NCBI GenBank assembly: GCA_028279945.1 | Contig: JANQMT010000043.1 | Location: 1 to 24,683 of the forward strand | Direction of reading: 5' to 3' | Origin: JAKSCF01 sp028279945 | Lineage (GTDB): Bacteria; Bacillota; Clostridia; Peptostreptococcales; JAAYPU01 | DNA: 24,683 nucleotides | Shown here: one piece after another, positions 15,587 to 24,469 of the stretch | Layout: the number at the start of each line of letters is the position of its first letter | Position numbering within the stretch: position 1 is the stretch's first letter | Notes under the pieces: model-generated | What the model saw: only the letters and a program-made list of their open reading frames with translations | Database searches by the model: none | Told to the model about the DNA's origin: nothing | Program-made: the position numbers and the translations under genes

Positions 15587-16621
15587 TTGAAAGAAAAAAT
15601 GAATGCAGCTGTTATAACTGAGCCGGGCAAAATAGATCTGAGAAGTGTTAAAATTCCTGAGATACAAGAAGATGAAGTTTTGATAAAAGTAAAATACTGC
15701 GGTATATGTGAAACCGATCTTAAAATACTAAAAGGAGAATTCTCAAAAGAATATTTGCCATTTATCCCAGGCCATGAATTTACAGGGTATGTGGAAAAGA
15801 CAGGTGAGAATGTTAAAAACATTCAAGAAGGACAGTATGTAACGGTAGATGTGAATCTAGGATGTGGTCAATGTTACTTCTGTAAAAAAGGCCAGGTTCT
15901 AATGTGTAAAATCTGTCAACAGATAGGTATCCATAAAGATGGCGGCTTTGCAGAATATGTTAAGGCCCCGGCAAACAAAGTGTATGGTTTGCCAAAAGAA
16001 ATTGACGAGACCGAAGCTGTATTGATAGAGCCCTATTCTAATGTTGTTAGAACAGCAAAAAAAGCTGTTTATTCTCCCGGTAAGAGTATTGTGATTATTG
16101 GCACGTCTGCTATAGCATTAATGCATCTTCAGATGGCAAAGGTAAGTGCTTTAGCACCTATCATTGTTATTGGTACTGATGAGCAAGGGCTTGAAAAGGC
16201 AAAAGAATGCGGTGCGGACTATATTTTGAAAAGTGATTCTAATCCCAGTGATGCTGTTTTTGATATAACCAACGGAATTGGAGCAGATTATGTGCTTGAA
16301 TCAGAGGGAAATACAGACTATTATCAACTGTCTTTTTCTTTGGTTAGACCAGGGGGCAAAGTCGTAGGATTTGGATTGACCGGAATAGATGATACATGCA
16401 GTTTAAAATGGTTCCATATTGTTCTAAAAGAAATCAATTTTGTTTCATCGGTATCGGCAGATGACTTTGATATTAAAGATGCCATTAACCTTATTAAGAG
16501 CAAAAGATTTGAATTGGAACACTTCATAGATGCCATTTATTCTTTCAATAATACCATAGAAGCATTTGAAAAAGCGAAAGATATTAATGGTGGTAAAAAA
16601 ATGATTGTTTCTATGTTTTAA
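15587..16621 (+). CDS. Zinc-type MDR alcohol/polyol dehydrogenase with degenerate nucleotide loop
   Basis: A 344-residue medium-chain dehydrogenase. Catalytic zinc ligands are likely Cys38 (CGICETD) and His63-Glu64 (GHEFTG). The structural zinc lobe has four cysteines, CGQCYFC then Cys seven residues later, near 94-108. The Rossmann glycine loop is unusual: GTSAIALM at 172-179 where GxGxxG is normal, so the second and third glycines are replaced by Ser and Ala. The acidic residue at the end of the second strand (GTDEQ) favours NAD. The TTG start at 15587 follows a G-rich AGGGGGG, 8 nt away; ATG at 15599 is an alternative. It lies between the cupin and transporter genes. Probable polyol or hydroxy-acid oxidation, or reduction of an aldehyde product. 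Confidence 0.88.
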   Translation: MKEKMNAAVITEPGKIDLRSVKIPEIQEDEVLIKVKYCGICETDLKILKGEFSKEYLPFIPGHEFTGYVEKTGENVKNIQEGQYVTVDVNLGCGQCYFCKKGQVLMCKICQQIGIHKDGGFAEYVKAPANKVYGLPKEIDETEAVLIEPYSNVVRTAKKAVYSPGKSIVIIGTSAIALMHLQMAKVSALAPIIVIGTDEQGLEKAKECGADYILKSDSNPSDAVFDITNGIGADYVLESEGNTDYYQLSFSLVRPGGKVVGFGLTGIDDTCSLKWFHIVLKEINFVSSVSADDFDIKDAINLIKSKRFELEHFIDAIYSFNNTIEAFEKAKDINGGKKMIVSMF

Positions 16622-16691
16622 GGGGATTTGTTTTACTTCATTACATTTAGATAATATTTTTAAATATTATAAATAAAGGAGGAGAGAATTC

Positions 16692-17765
16692 ATGAAAAAG
16701 AACTTAATTTTAATCCTGGTAATGTTACTTTTAATAGCGGCTGTATTTACAGGATGCGGGTCCGATGAAGTTGCCGATGGGGAAGAGGTACAAGAAAAAG
16801 TCTATATAGGACTAGCTGTTAGATCATTGACTAACCCATATTATGTTCAGTTAATTGAAGGTGCTGAAATGTTTATCAATTCCTTACCGGAAGGCGCAGC
16901 TGAATTACAAGTTTTAACCAGTGAAGGCAGTGATGAAAAGCAAATCAATGATATTAAAGCATTGATTGCTAAAGGTGGACAAAACACTATTATTTATTTA
17001 GATCCAAATAACGCACCTAATGCAGCAGTCGTTGCTGAAATCTGTGAGGAAGCCGGCGTATATTGGAGTACGACTTGGAGTATGGCGGAAGGCATAACGC
17101 CAAAGGATTACCAGTATTATGTATTCCATCAAACCGTGGACGATGTGAATTCAGGTTATCAAATTGCAAATGCAATTATTGAAAACTTTGAAACACCCGG
17201 TCAAGGTAAAATCCTTGGGGTACAAGGTATGTTAGCGAATAGTGCATCTATCAATAGAACAATAGGTCTGGAAAATGCACTTGAAGAATATCCGGATGTT
17301 GAATTATTAGACATCCAACCGGCAGATTGGAACCCACAGGTAGCATTGACACTAACCGAAACATGGCTGTCTACTTATGACGATATTGATGGTATTTGGG
17401 TTGCAAATGACTCTATGGCTTTGGCAGTTGTAGAAGCATTAAAAGCAGCAGGAAGAGAAGATATTTTAGTCGCCGGCATCGATGGTATTCCAGATGCCAT
17501 AACAGCCGTTCAAAATGGTGATATGATCGCAACCGTATCCAATAACCCTTGGGCTCAAGGTGGTTATGCTCTTGCCATCGATTATGCAGCATACAAAGGT
17601 GAACTGGATACGACGACTATGACAAATGAGCAAATGATGTTTAAGACAGCCGGTATGTTGGTTTCTGCTGATACAGTTGAAGACTACATTGCAGAGTATG
17701 TTGATTCAAAGCCTGATTTTGATTTCTCTGATATATTTGCTACAATAGTAGGTCCATTAGAATAG
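16692..17765 (+). CDS. CUT2-type sugar ABC transporter, substrate-binding lipoprotein
   Basis: A 357-residue cell-surface binding protein of the ribose/galactose (type I periplasmic binding protein) family. The signal peptide has KK, a hydrophobic stretch of Leu/Ile/Val, and a lipobox AVFTGCG with the lipidated Cys at residue 22. The mature protein starts after an acidic linker; VRSLTNPYYVQLIEGAE is the family's opening segment, GIDGIPDAITAVQNGDM is its hinge region and SNNPWAQGGYAL follows. It delivers an unphosphorylated sugar or polyol to the permeases downstream. A strong AAAGGAGGAGAG site precedes the ATG. A weak TTGTTT-N16-GATAAT possible internal promoter sits in the 70 nt gap upstream. 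A long hairpin follows the stop codon. Substrate cannot be read from sequence. Confidence 0.93.
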   Translation: MKKNLILILVMLLLIAAVFTGCGSDEVADGEEVQEKVYIGLAVRSLTNPYYVQLIEGAEMFINSLPEGAAELQVLTSEGSDEKQINDIKALIAKGGQNTIIYLDPNNAPNAAVVAEICEEAGVYWSTTWSMAEGITPKDYQYYVFHQTVDDVNSGYQIANAIIENFETPGQGKILGVQGMLANSASINRTIGLENALEEYPDVELLDIQPADWNPQVALTLTETWLSTYDDIDGIWVANDSMALAVVEALKAAGREDILVAGIDGIPDAITAVQNGDMIATVSNNPWAQGGYALAIDYAAYKGELDTTTMTNEQMMFKTAGMLVSADTVEDYIAEYVDSKPDFDFSDIFATIVGPLE

Positions 17766-17789
17766 TAAAAGTAATATAAAAATAATTTC

Positions 17790-17831
17790 TAATATATAAT
17801 CAACCGGAGAAATTCGGTTGATTATATATTA
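17790..17831 (+). other. Stable intercistronic hairpin after the binding-protein gene
   Basis: A perfect 17 bp stem (17790-17806 and 17815-17831) with an 8 nt loop, without a T-run. Such hairpins stabilise the upstream mRNA segment or partially terminate, giving more binding protein than permease, which is needed for these transporters. Confidence 0.75.
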
Positions 17832-17853
17832 AGAATCTATGGGAGAAAGAATA

Positions 17854-18870
17854 ATGGTAAAAAAACAAACAGATTCATTGACGATTGCTGAAGAATTTCA
17901 GTTGAACATAAAAGCTGAAAGAAAAACAGCGAGAATAATTCAGTTTGCACCTGTTTTTATACTACTGATTCTTATTATAGTATTTAGTTTAATCAATAAG
18001 GACTTTTTAACGATTTATAATTTTAAAACAATTTTAACGCAGTTAGCAACGCCTCTTGTATTAGCACTGGGATTAACATTTGTAATCCTAATGGGGAGTA
18101 TTGACCTTTCCGTTGATGGTGTAATGGGATTGGCTGGTTCACTCATCAGTTTGATTGTTTTAAATAATAAAACCCATATTGCTCTTGGTCCATTTGGTAT
18201 CATAATTGTTCTTATGATTGGTGCAAGTATAGGATTTATAACCGGAATGATACATGTGAAAGGAAAAGTACCATCTTTTATGGTCAGCTTTGGTATGTCC
18301 AGTGTAGCAGCAGGTGTTGGTATCTTAACTTATGGCGGCATACCGGCAACCATTGAAGATACGCTTGTAAGAGGTATTGCTACTAACGAGTTTTTAGGCA
18401 TTCCCGTGTTGACATGGATGTCGCTGGTATTATTTCTCATAGCATATTTGATTCAAGAATACACTGCTTTTGGCAGATATGTATTCTCCATAGGTGATAA
18501 TGAAAGTATTCCCAAAGTGTCAGGCGTAAATGTTGAAAAAGTTAAAGTGATGGCGTTTGTTTGGTCAGGTTTTTGTGTAGGACTTGCAGGTATAATGGGA
18601 GCTTCCAGATTAGTAAGAGGAACCATTATGATAGGAACAGGCAATCTTTTTCCGGCTATAACAGCGGTTATTGTAGGTGGAACATCACTAAGCGGAGGAA
18701 AAGGCGGTGTTGTTAATTCGTTTCTGGGCGCTTTAATTGTAACGGTTTTACAGAATGGACTTATTCTTGCTAAAGTCAGCCCTTTTATTCGAACCGGTCT
18801 GCAAGGATTGATTATTATTGCTGCTGTCGCTTTATCTGTGACAAGAGGAAAAAAAATAGTTGTAAAATAA
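17854..18870 (+). CDS. CUT2-type ABC transporter permease (first of two)
   Basis: A 338-residue polytopic membrane protein of the RbsC family. The segment GLTFVILMGSIDLSVDGVMG and the SLSGGKGG segment near the C-terminus are the family's hallmarks. The start is placed at 17854 because GGGAGA lies 7 nt upstream; ATG at 17839 is five codons earlier and its own codons overlap that site. It pairs with the second permease at 20433, so the channel is probably a heterodimer. It is followed at a short distance by the ATPase. Confidence 0.92.
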   Translation: MVKKQTDSLTIAEEFQLNIKAERKTARIIQFAPVFILLILIIVFSLINKDFLTIYNFKTILTQLATPLVLALGLTFVILMGSIDLSVDGVMGLAGSLISLIVLNNKTHIALGPFGIIIVLMIGASIGFITGMIHVKGKVPSFMVSFGMSSVAAGVGILTYGGIPATIEDTLVRGIATNEFLGIPVLTWMSLVLFLIAYLIQEYTAFGRYVFSIGDNESIPKVSGVNVEKVKVMAFVWSGFCVGLAGIMGASRLVRGTIMIGTGNLFPAITAVIVGGTSLSGGKGGVVNSFLGALIVTVLQNGLILAKVSPFIRTGLQGLIIIAAVALSVTRGKKIVVK

Positions 18871-18888
18871 CTTATGGAGGTTATTCAA

Positions 18889-20415
18889 TTGAGTAAGGAA
18901 GTATTATTTAAAGCAGAACATATCACCATGAAATTTCCTGGGACAATTGCCCTCTCTGACGTTAGTATGGAAATACGAAAAGGTGAAGTGATCGGTTTAA
19001 TTGGAGAAAATGGTGCCGGGAAGTCAACTTTAATGAAAATCATAATGGGTGTACAGGCTCAAACTTCAGGTGAAATGACCATGAGTGGCAAGGCATATGC
19101 ACCTAGAAATCCTAAAGATGCAAACTTGAAAGGCGTAGGAATGGTATTTCAAGAGCAGTCTTTGATTGCAAATTTAACAGTGGGACAAAATATATTTTTC
19201 GGTAAGGAAAAGGATTTTAAACAATTGGGTTTGGTAAATTGGAAAAAAATGTACAAAGAAGCGGATAAAGCTTTGAAATCAATAGATCTTATGGATATAA
19301 AACCTGAAATCAAGGTTCAAGATTTAAATTTTGCGAAAAGACAAATGGTAGAAATTGCTAGAGTATTTAACTCTGCTAATACAGGAGATGCTGAAAATTC
19401 CTTAATACTACTTGATGAACCTACCTCAGTTTTAAATGATGAAGAAATCAAACAACTCTTTCATCAGGTTAAGAAACTTAAAGAAGACGGTAATGCTGTT
19501 ATTTTTGTATCACATAGACTAGATGAAGTACTTGAAATAAGTGACAGAATTTATGTCTTTAAAGATGGAAAGAATGTTGGAAATATAAATAAAGATGAAG
19601 CCGACGAATCAAAGCTGTATGAAATGATGGTTGGCAGAATGACCAGCGGAGAATATTATAAGCTGGATAGACAGACAGTACCTTCAAACAATTTAACACT
19701 TGAGGCTAAAAATCTTGGCTTAAGCGGACGGTTTAAAGATGTATCTTTTAGCTTACATGAAGGTGAAGTGATGGGTATATGCGGGGTTGTTGGTTCAGGG
19801 AAAGAAGCATTATGCTCTGTCATAACAGGCGATGAAAAACCTACATCAGGGTCTTTTAATGTTCACGGACAAGCCGCTGAGTTTAGTTCTCCATATGATG
19901 CCTTAAAATCCGGAATTATTTCGATACCAAAAGAAAGAAGAGAAGAAGGTATCATCGGTACATTAAGCGTTGTGGAAAATATTTCTCTCTCTAATCTAAA
20001 TGCTGTAAGACAAGGCTTTTTTGTTTCAAAGAAAAAACAAATTGTTAAAGCCCTGGAATGGATAAAAAAACTACGAATAAAATGCAGCTGTCATTCTGAG
20101 GATGTCTGTCAATTAAGTGGAGGCAATGCTCAGAAGGTAGTTTTCAGCAGGATTTTATGCAGCGGCGCAAAAGTTTTAATTTTAGACCATCCTACAAGGG
20201 GCGTAGATATAGGAGCAAAAGAAGATATATATAACATTGTCCGAGACGTAACAGAAAAAGGATATTCTGTCATTGTACTTGGTGATACTTTAGACGAGTG
20301 TATTGGATTGTCCAGTAAAGTCCTGGTTATGAAAGATGGACTGGTGACGAAGGCATATGATGCCCCTGCTGACGGAAAGCCAACGCAGGTGGATATCGTC
20401 AAGTACATGATGTAA
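18889..20415 (+). CDS. CUT2-type sugar ABC transporter ATPase, two nucleotide-binding domains
   Basis: A 508-residue protein with two fused ATPase domains, as in RbsA and MglA. Domain 1 has the Walker A GENGAGKST (Lys45) and Walker B LLDEPTS (catalytic Glu177), but a degenerate signature LNFAKRQMVEIA at 146-157. Domain 2 has a divergent Walker A GVVGSGKEA, an intact LSGGNAQKV signature, and a Walker B with His434 in LDHPTRG where the catalytic Glu usually stands. One composite ATP site is therefore likely hydrolytically weak, common in asymmetric exporters and CUT2 proteins. The start is TTG at 18889, 8 nt after GGAGG; the ATG at 18874 overlaps the site. It energises both permeases. Confidence 0.93.
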   Translation: MSKEVLFKAEHITMKFPGTIALSDVSMEIRKGEVIGLIGENGAGKSTLMKIIMGVQAQTSGEMTMSGKAYAPRNPKDANLKGVGMVFQEQSLIANLTVGQNIFFGKEKDFKQLGLVNWKKMYKEADKALKSIDLMDIKPEIKVQDLNFAKRQMVEIARVFNSANTGDAENSLILLDEPTSVLNDEEIKQLFHQVKKLKEDGNAVIFVSHRLDEVLEISDRIYVFKDGKNVGNINKDEADESKLYEMMVGRMTSGEYYKLDRQTVPSNNLTLEAKNLGLSGRFKDVSFSLHEGEVMGICGVVGSGKEALCSVITGDEKPTSGSFNVHGQAAEFSSPYDALKSGIISIPKERREEGIIGTLSVVENISLSNLNAVRQGFFVSKKKQIVKALEWIKKLRIKCSCHSEDVCQLSGGNAQKVVFSRILCSGAKVLILDHPTRGVDIGAKEDIYNIVRDVTEKGYSVIVLGDTLDECIGLSSKVLVMKDGLVTKAYDAPADGKPTQVDIVKYMM

Positions 20416-20432
20416 GCTTGGAGGCAAAGTAA

Positions 20433-21398
20433 ATGAAAGAAAAGATAATGAGTAAAATAAAAAACATCAATATTGCAGACTATTTAAGTATTTCTTCTAT
20501 TATTATACTCGTCATAATATTTTCAGCCATTAATAAGAACTTTGTAAATACCATTAATCTCAAAAACATATTAACCGACATGGCACCATTACTTGTCATG
20601 GGATGTGGTGTTACATTTGTTCTGTTAATTGGTTCTATAGATTTATCTATAGGGGCTGTAGCTTCAGCTTCGGCAGTATTATTAGCGGTTCTAATACCTT
20701 CCTATGGCTATGCATCGTATTTTGCAGCCATTGCTTTTGGTATCATAGCAGGTTTCTTAAATGGCATTTTATATACAAAGATAAAAATACCATCATTTAT
20801 TGCTACTCTGGGTACTATGAGTATATGGCAAAGCTTTGCATATATTTTATCGGACGGAGCTCCCCTGCAAATACAGGTTTCAGATTGGGGATTTATTTCT
20901 TGGGCAAAGATAAAGATAGGCATTGTATCGATACAACTCATGGTTGCGCTGATATTACTATTAATGGCATATATGATTCAAACCAGAACAAAGTTAGGCA
21001 AATATATCTACGCGATTGGTGGCAACGAAAGAGCATCCAGAGTAGCCGGTGTGAACAATGATTGGGTTAAAATATTAGTATTTACACTTTGCGGCGTAGG
21101 GAGTGCAATAGCTGGAATATTATTGGCGATTAAGCTAAAAAGCGGTATTCCTACGGTAGGTGTTCCTTTTAACCTCATGGGCATTGCAGCAGTAGCCCTG
21201 GGGGGAACTTCTCTTTCAGGCGGTAAGGGTTCTGTTATCGGGACATTATTAGGTGTGGCTTTGGTAATTGTTATTCAAAGCGGCATGAATGTGATAGGCG
21301 TTAATGTATTTTGGCAGCAAATTACATTTGGTATATTAGTCATACTGGCTGTACTGTTAACCGTAGACCGTAGTGGAAGAGACGTCATTATAAAATAA
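20433..21398 (+). CDS. CUT2-type ABC transporter permease (second of two)
   Basis: A 321-residue RbsC-family membrane protein, related to but distinct from the first permease; GCGVTFVLLIGSIDLSIGAV and SLSGGKGS are present. The presence of two dissimilar permeases with one double ATPase resembles the autoinducer-2 and galactofuranose systems, which import via a heterodimeric channel. The ribosome binding site TTGGAGG lies 8 nt before the ATG. An 88 nt gap, containing only a small 6 bp hairpin (21406-21427), separates it from the next dehydrogenase gene. Confidence 0.92.
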   Translation: MKEKIMSKIKNINIADYLSISSIIILVIIFSAINKNFVNTINLKNILTDMAPLLVMGCGVTFVLLIGSIDLSIGAVASASAVLLAVLIPSYGYASYFAAIAFGIIAGFLNGILYTKIKIPSFIATLGTMSIWQSFAYILSDGAPLQIQVSDWGFISWAKIKIGIVSIQLMVALILLLMAYMIQTRTKLGKYIYAIGGNERASRVAGVNNDWVKILVFTLCGVGSAIAGILLAIKLKSGIPTVGVPFNLMGIAAVALGGTSLSGGKGSVIGTLLGVALVIVIQSGMNVIGVNVFWQQITFGILVILAVLLTVDRSGRDVIIK

Positions 21399-21486
21399 AG
21401 AAATTAGCTATGGATTAACTTATAGCTTTAGCAGTTAACAGTTATTGTTTTAATAGGATATAAACTGAAAGACAGGTGAGAATACA

Positions 21487-22509
21487 GTGAAAGCAGCAAT
21501 GATTAGAAACTGGGGCAATATCGAAATAGAAGATATAAAAAAGCCTCAGATAAAAGAAGGTGAAGCCTTAATAAAAGTCGTTTATGCAGGTGTTTGTGGT
21601 TCAGATTTAAATGTTTTTCTCGGGAATCATCCAACAGCAATATTACCTATCGTACTTGGACATGAGTTTTCAGGTATTCTTGAAGAAATTAAAACAGATT
21701 TACCGGTGGACATAAAACCAGGGGATAAGGTGGTAGCTCAGCCATTATATAGTTGTGGGACATGTGATGCATGCTTAGAATCCAGAGACAATGTCTGTAA
21801 CGACCTTAAATTATCGGGCATTCATTATAATGGATGTTACGCCGAGTATCTTGTTGTACCGGCACATAAAGTGTTCAAGCTGCCGGATAATTTTGATATG
21901 AAACTAGCCGCTCTGACAGAACCTTTGGCTGTAGCCGTTCATGATGTAAGAAGAAGTCAGCTTAAAATTGGTGATTCGGTTCTTGTATTAGGTGGAGGCC
22001 CAATAGGCATATTGATTGCTTTAGTAGCAAGGTTAAGTGGTGCAAGAGAAGTTGTTATAAGTGAAGTGAATGATTACAGAATTAAGTTTATTGAAGCGTT
22101 GGGATTAAATGTTATCAATCCTACCTCTGAAGATTTTGATAAAAGCATTGAGGCGTTATCTGATAACAAAGGGTTCGATGTAGTTTATGAAGTAACAGGC
22201 AATCAATCTGCTTTGATGTCAATGACAAAACTGTGCAAGGTGGGTGGAACGGTTGTCTTAACAGGTATGCCAAAAGAACCAATACCCATCAATATTTTAG
22301 AAGGGGTCATGAAAGAACATAAATTTGTCGGTGTTAGAATTCATTCATTGATCAATTTTAAGGGTGCGGTAGATTTATTGAAAAAAGGAACCATTAATAA
22401 AGAATTAAATGCACTTATTACCAACGAATTTTCACTGGATGAAATTAAAGATGTGATGGAGTTTTGTTTTGAAGATGATCAACATTTTAAAGTTATTATA
22501 AAAATATAA
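21487..22509 (+). CDS. Zinc-type MDR alcohol/polyol dehydrogenase
   Basis: A 340-residue medium-chain dehydrogenase, related to sorbitol/threonine/butanediol dehydrogenases. Catalytic zinc ligands are in CGSD and GHEFSG; the structural zinc lobe is CGTCDAC with a fourth Cys in DNVC. The cofactor loop is intact, GGGPIG at 169-174, unlike the first MDR enzyme of this operon; Ser-Glu at the end of the second strand indicates NAD. The start is GTG at 21487, 7 nt after AGGTGAG. It is the last gene of the operon, followed by a strong terminator. Two different MDR dehydrogenases suggest two distinct alcohol/ketone steps in the pathway. Confidence 0.92.
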   Translation: MKAAMIRNWGNIEIEDIKKPQIKEGEALIKVVYAGVCGSDLNVFLGNHPTAILPIVLGHEFSGILEEIKTDLPVDIKPGDKVVAQPLYSCGTCDACLESRDNVCNDLKLSGIHYNGCYAEYLVVPAHKVFKLPDNFDMKLAALTEPLAVAVHDVRRSQLKIGDSVLVLGGGPIGILIALVARLSGAREVVISEVNDYRIKFIEALGLNVINPTSEDFDKSIEALSDNKGFDVVYEVTGNQSALMSMTKLCKVGGTVVLTGMPKEPIPINILEGVMKEHKFVGVRIHSLINFKGAVDLLKKGTINKELNALITNEFSLDEIKDVMEFCFEDDQHFKVIIKI

Positions 22510-22537
22510 ATTTTTTTCCTCCCCTATTTTAACTTAG

Positions 22538-22571
22538 ACCGGCACTTTTTGAAGTGCTGGTTTTGTTTTTT
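22538..22571 (+). terminator. Terminator of the transketolase/ABC operon
   Basis: A 10 bp stem ACCGGCACTT/AAGTGCTGGT (22538-22547 and 22552-22561, one G-U) with a TTTG loop, followed by TTTGTTTTTT. Confidence 0.9.
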
Positions 22572-22643
22572 GAAATTTAATAAGATATAATTAAAAGGAA
22601 AATAGGATAAAAGAATTTGAATTATTGCAGGGTAGAAATGTGA

Positions 22644-23517
22644 GTGAAGAGTATGCAATATTATATTGACTTAATGATAAATACCATAGAATACATAGAA
22701 AACAACATAACGAAAAAACTGTTCCTTGAAGATATAGCACGACAATTCAGTGTATCTGAGTATCATTTTAATAGAATGTTTAAAACGGTTGTGGGCACAA
22801 CACTTAAAACAATATATCTTATCCAGGAAGCTGACACTTGCTTCCCAACAGCTGAAAAATACAAGCAAATCTGTAATCCATATTGCCTATGATTTTGGTT
22901 TTGAATATCCTGAAGTTTTTAGCCGTGCATTTAAAAAGCAATTTGGGATATCACCATCTGTTTTTCGAAGAACAAACATTAATATTAAGTTCGTTGAAAA
23001 AGCTAAGATAGTGAAAAGAGATATTGCGAATTATAAAGGTAAGGTATCTTTAAAAGGCACAGGGATATATCTTGATGATTTATATTTGGTAGGTAGAAGC
23101 ATAGAGGTGGATATAAACCATAATGAGTTTGGAAGCAAACTGAAATCTGCCGGTGAGAATTTTTTGAGGGAATCTAATGATTTGAATGGCTTAGATCATG
23201 ATCAATTCTATACATTAGTAAATTGTCATGGAGATGATAACGGTGAATATACAGTTTTTTATGGAAAGGCAATGAAAGGCAGCCAAAAGATAAACTTGGA
23301 TAAACGCATAGTTCCGAAAGGGTATTATGCAAAATTTATGTATAAAGGAGACATGCTGGATATAAGAGAAACGTTTATTGATGATTTGTATAGATGGATT
23401 ATGGTTCATGAAATAATGCTTAATCCAAATGGCGTAGGTATGTTAAATATATATGAAAAAGATTATTTTAATACAGGAAATGTGGAGATTCTTGTACCGA
23501 TAAAAAACACCAAATAG
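22644..23517 (+). pseudogene. AraC-family regulator with GyrI-like effector domain, interrupted by a one-base frameshift
   Basis: The first frame (22644 on) encodes helix-turn-helix 1 of an AraC domain, FSVSEYHFNRMFKTVVGTTLK, then goes off the family pattern. From 22810 the next frame continues the family exactly: QYILSRKLTLASQQL, the second helix-turn-helix HIAYDFGFEYPEVFSRAFKKQFG, and a GyrI-like small-molecule-binding domain of about 150 residues ending at 23517. The join fits skipping one A in the AAAA run 22806-22809, i.e. one surplus base. Merging gives a normal AraC plus effector-binding protein of about 290 residues. This may be a real inactivating indel, a sequencing error, or (least likely) a frameshift in translation. 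The start is uncertain (GTG 22644 or ATG 22653; neither has a strong site). It lies outside the GntR-controlled unit. Confidence 0.82.
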
Positions 23518-23626
23518 AAGCAAGAAATGTCATGAAAGCCTAAAGTTGAATGTGTAAGATAGACATAAAGAAAGTGAATCTATGAATGCTTTAAGTAGGT
23601 ATATTCACATGAAAGGAGTGGTTTTC

Positions 23627-24469
23627 ATGAATAGTCTAAAAGGTAAAGTTGCAGTTGTTACCGGAGGGAGTCGAGGAGTAGGAAAAGGTATTGCATTGGG
23701 ACTTGCGGAATATGGTGCTACTGTGTATGTAACAGGGCGTGGAGAAAGTGAAATGCTTCCAAGCTTTTTAAGTGAAACAAGTATATTCAAAACTGTAGAA
23801 GAAATTGAAAAAATCGGCGGTGTTGGAATATCACATCAATGCGACCATTCTAATGACAATGAGGTAGAAGCGTTGTTTTTACGTATTATCAGAGAACAAG
23901 GGAAACTGGACATACTGGTTAATAATGCTTGGGGCGGTAGTATGCATGCAATGAGAGATTACTTTTTTAATACCCCATTTTGGAATCAACCTGTTTCGCT
24001 TTGGGATGATCACCATATGGTTGGAGTGCGATCCAACTATGTTGCCGGTAGATATGCAGCACAAATCATGTCCAAACAAAAAAAAGGTATCATTGCGAAT
24101 ATCTCCTATTATGGCGGAAGAAGGTATATGAACAATGTAGCTTACGGTGTGAGTAAAGCAGCCGTAGATAGGCTATCAGCGGATATGGCGTATGAACTAA
24201 AGGACTATGGTGTATCCGTTTTTTCTATTTATCCAGGACAGGTTAGCACAGAAGGCATGAAAGAATACGCAAAATACAATCCGTCCTTAAATGTTGATGA
24301 GATGGAAACACCACAATTTGTAGGCAGATGTATTGCTGCATTATCAATGGATAATAATGTTATAAAAGAAACAGGGAAAATACTAATAACTGCTGAATTA
24401 GCCGAAAAATATAATATAACCGATATCAATGGTAAAAAGCATAAGTCAATGAAGTCAGCGTTATGGTAA
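23627..24469 (+). CDS. Short-chain dehydrogenase/reductase, DHRS1-like
   Basis: A 280-residue SDR with the motif TGGSRGVG near residue 13, NNAWGG near 105, the catalytic Ser in ISYYGG and the YGVSK Tyr/Lys pair near 172. NNAWGG with an extended segment before the active site resembles the DHRS1-type subgroup rather than the polyol type. The start is set at 23627 because AAAGGAGTGG lies 5 nt upstream; the ATG at 23582 is 15 codons earlier and has no site. It follows the broken AraC gene by about 110 nt and has no copy of the island operator in front, so its link to the pathway is positional only. Substrate unknown. Confidence 0.88.
   Translation: MNSLKGKVAVVTGGSRGVGKGIALGLAEYGATVYVTGRGESEMLPSFLSETSIFKTVEEIEKIGGVGISHQCDHSNDNEVEALFLRIIREQGKLDILVNNAWGGSMHAMRDYFFNTPFWNQPVSLWDDHHMVGVRSNYVAGRYAAQIMSKQKKGIIANISYYGGRRYMNNVAYGVSKAAVDRLSADMAYELKDYGVSVFSIYPGQVSTEGMKEYAKYNPSLNVDEMETPQFVGRCIAALSMDNNVIKETGKILITAELAEKYNITDINGKKHKSMKSALW

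Noticed and set aside
13336..17765. Naming the cluster a sulfoquinovose transketolase pathway
   Set aside because: Split transketolase and a radical enzyme would fit, but no sulfoquinovosidase, dedicated sulfosugar isomerase or sulfite-handling gene is visible; kept only as one hypothesis.
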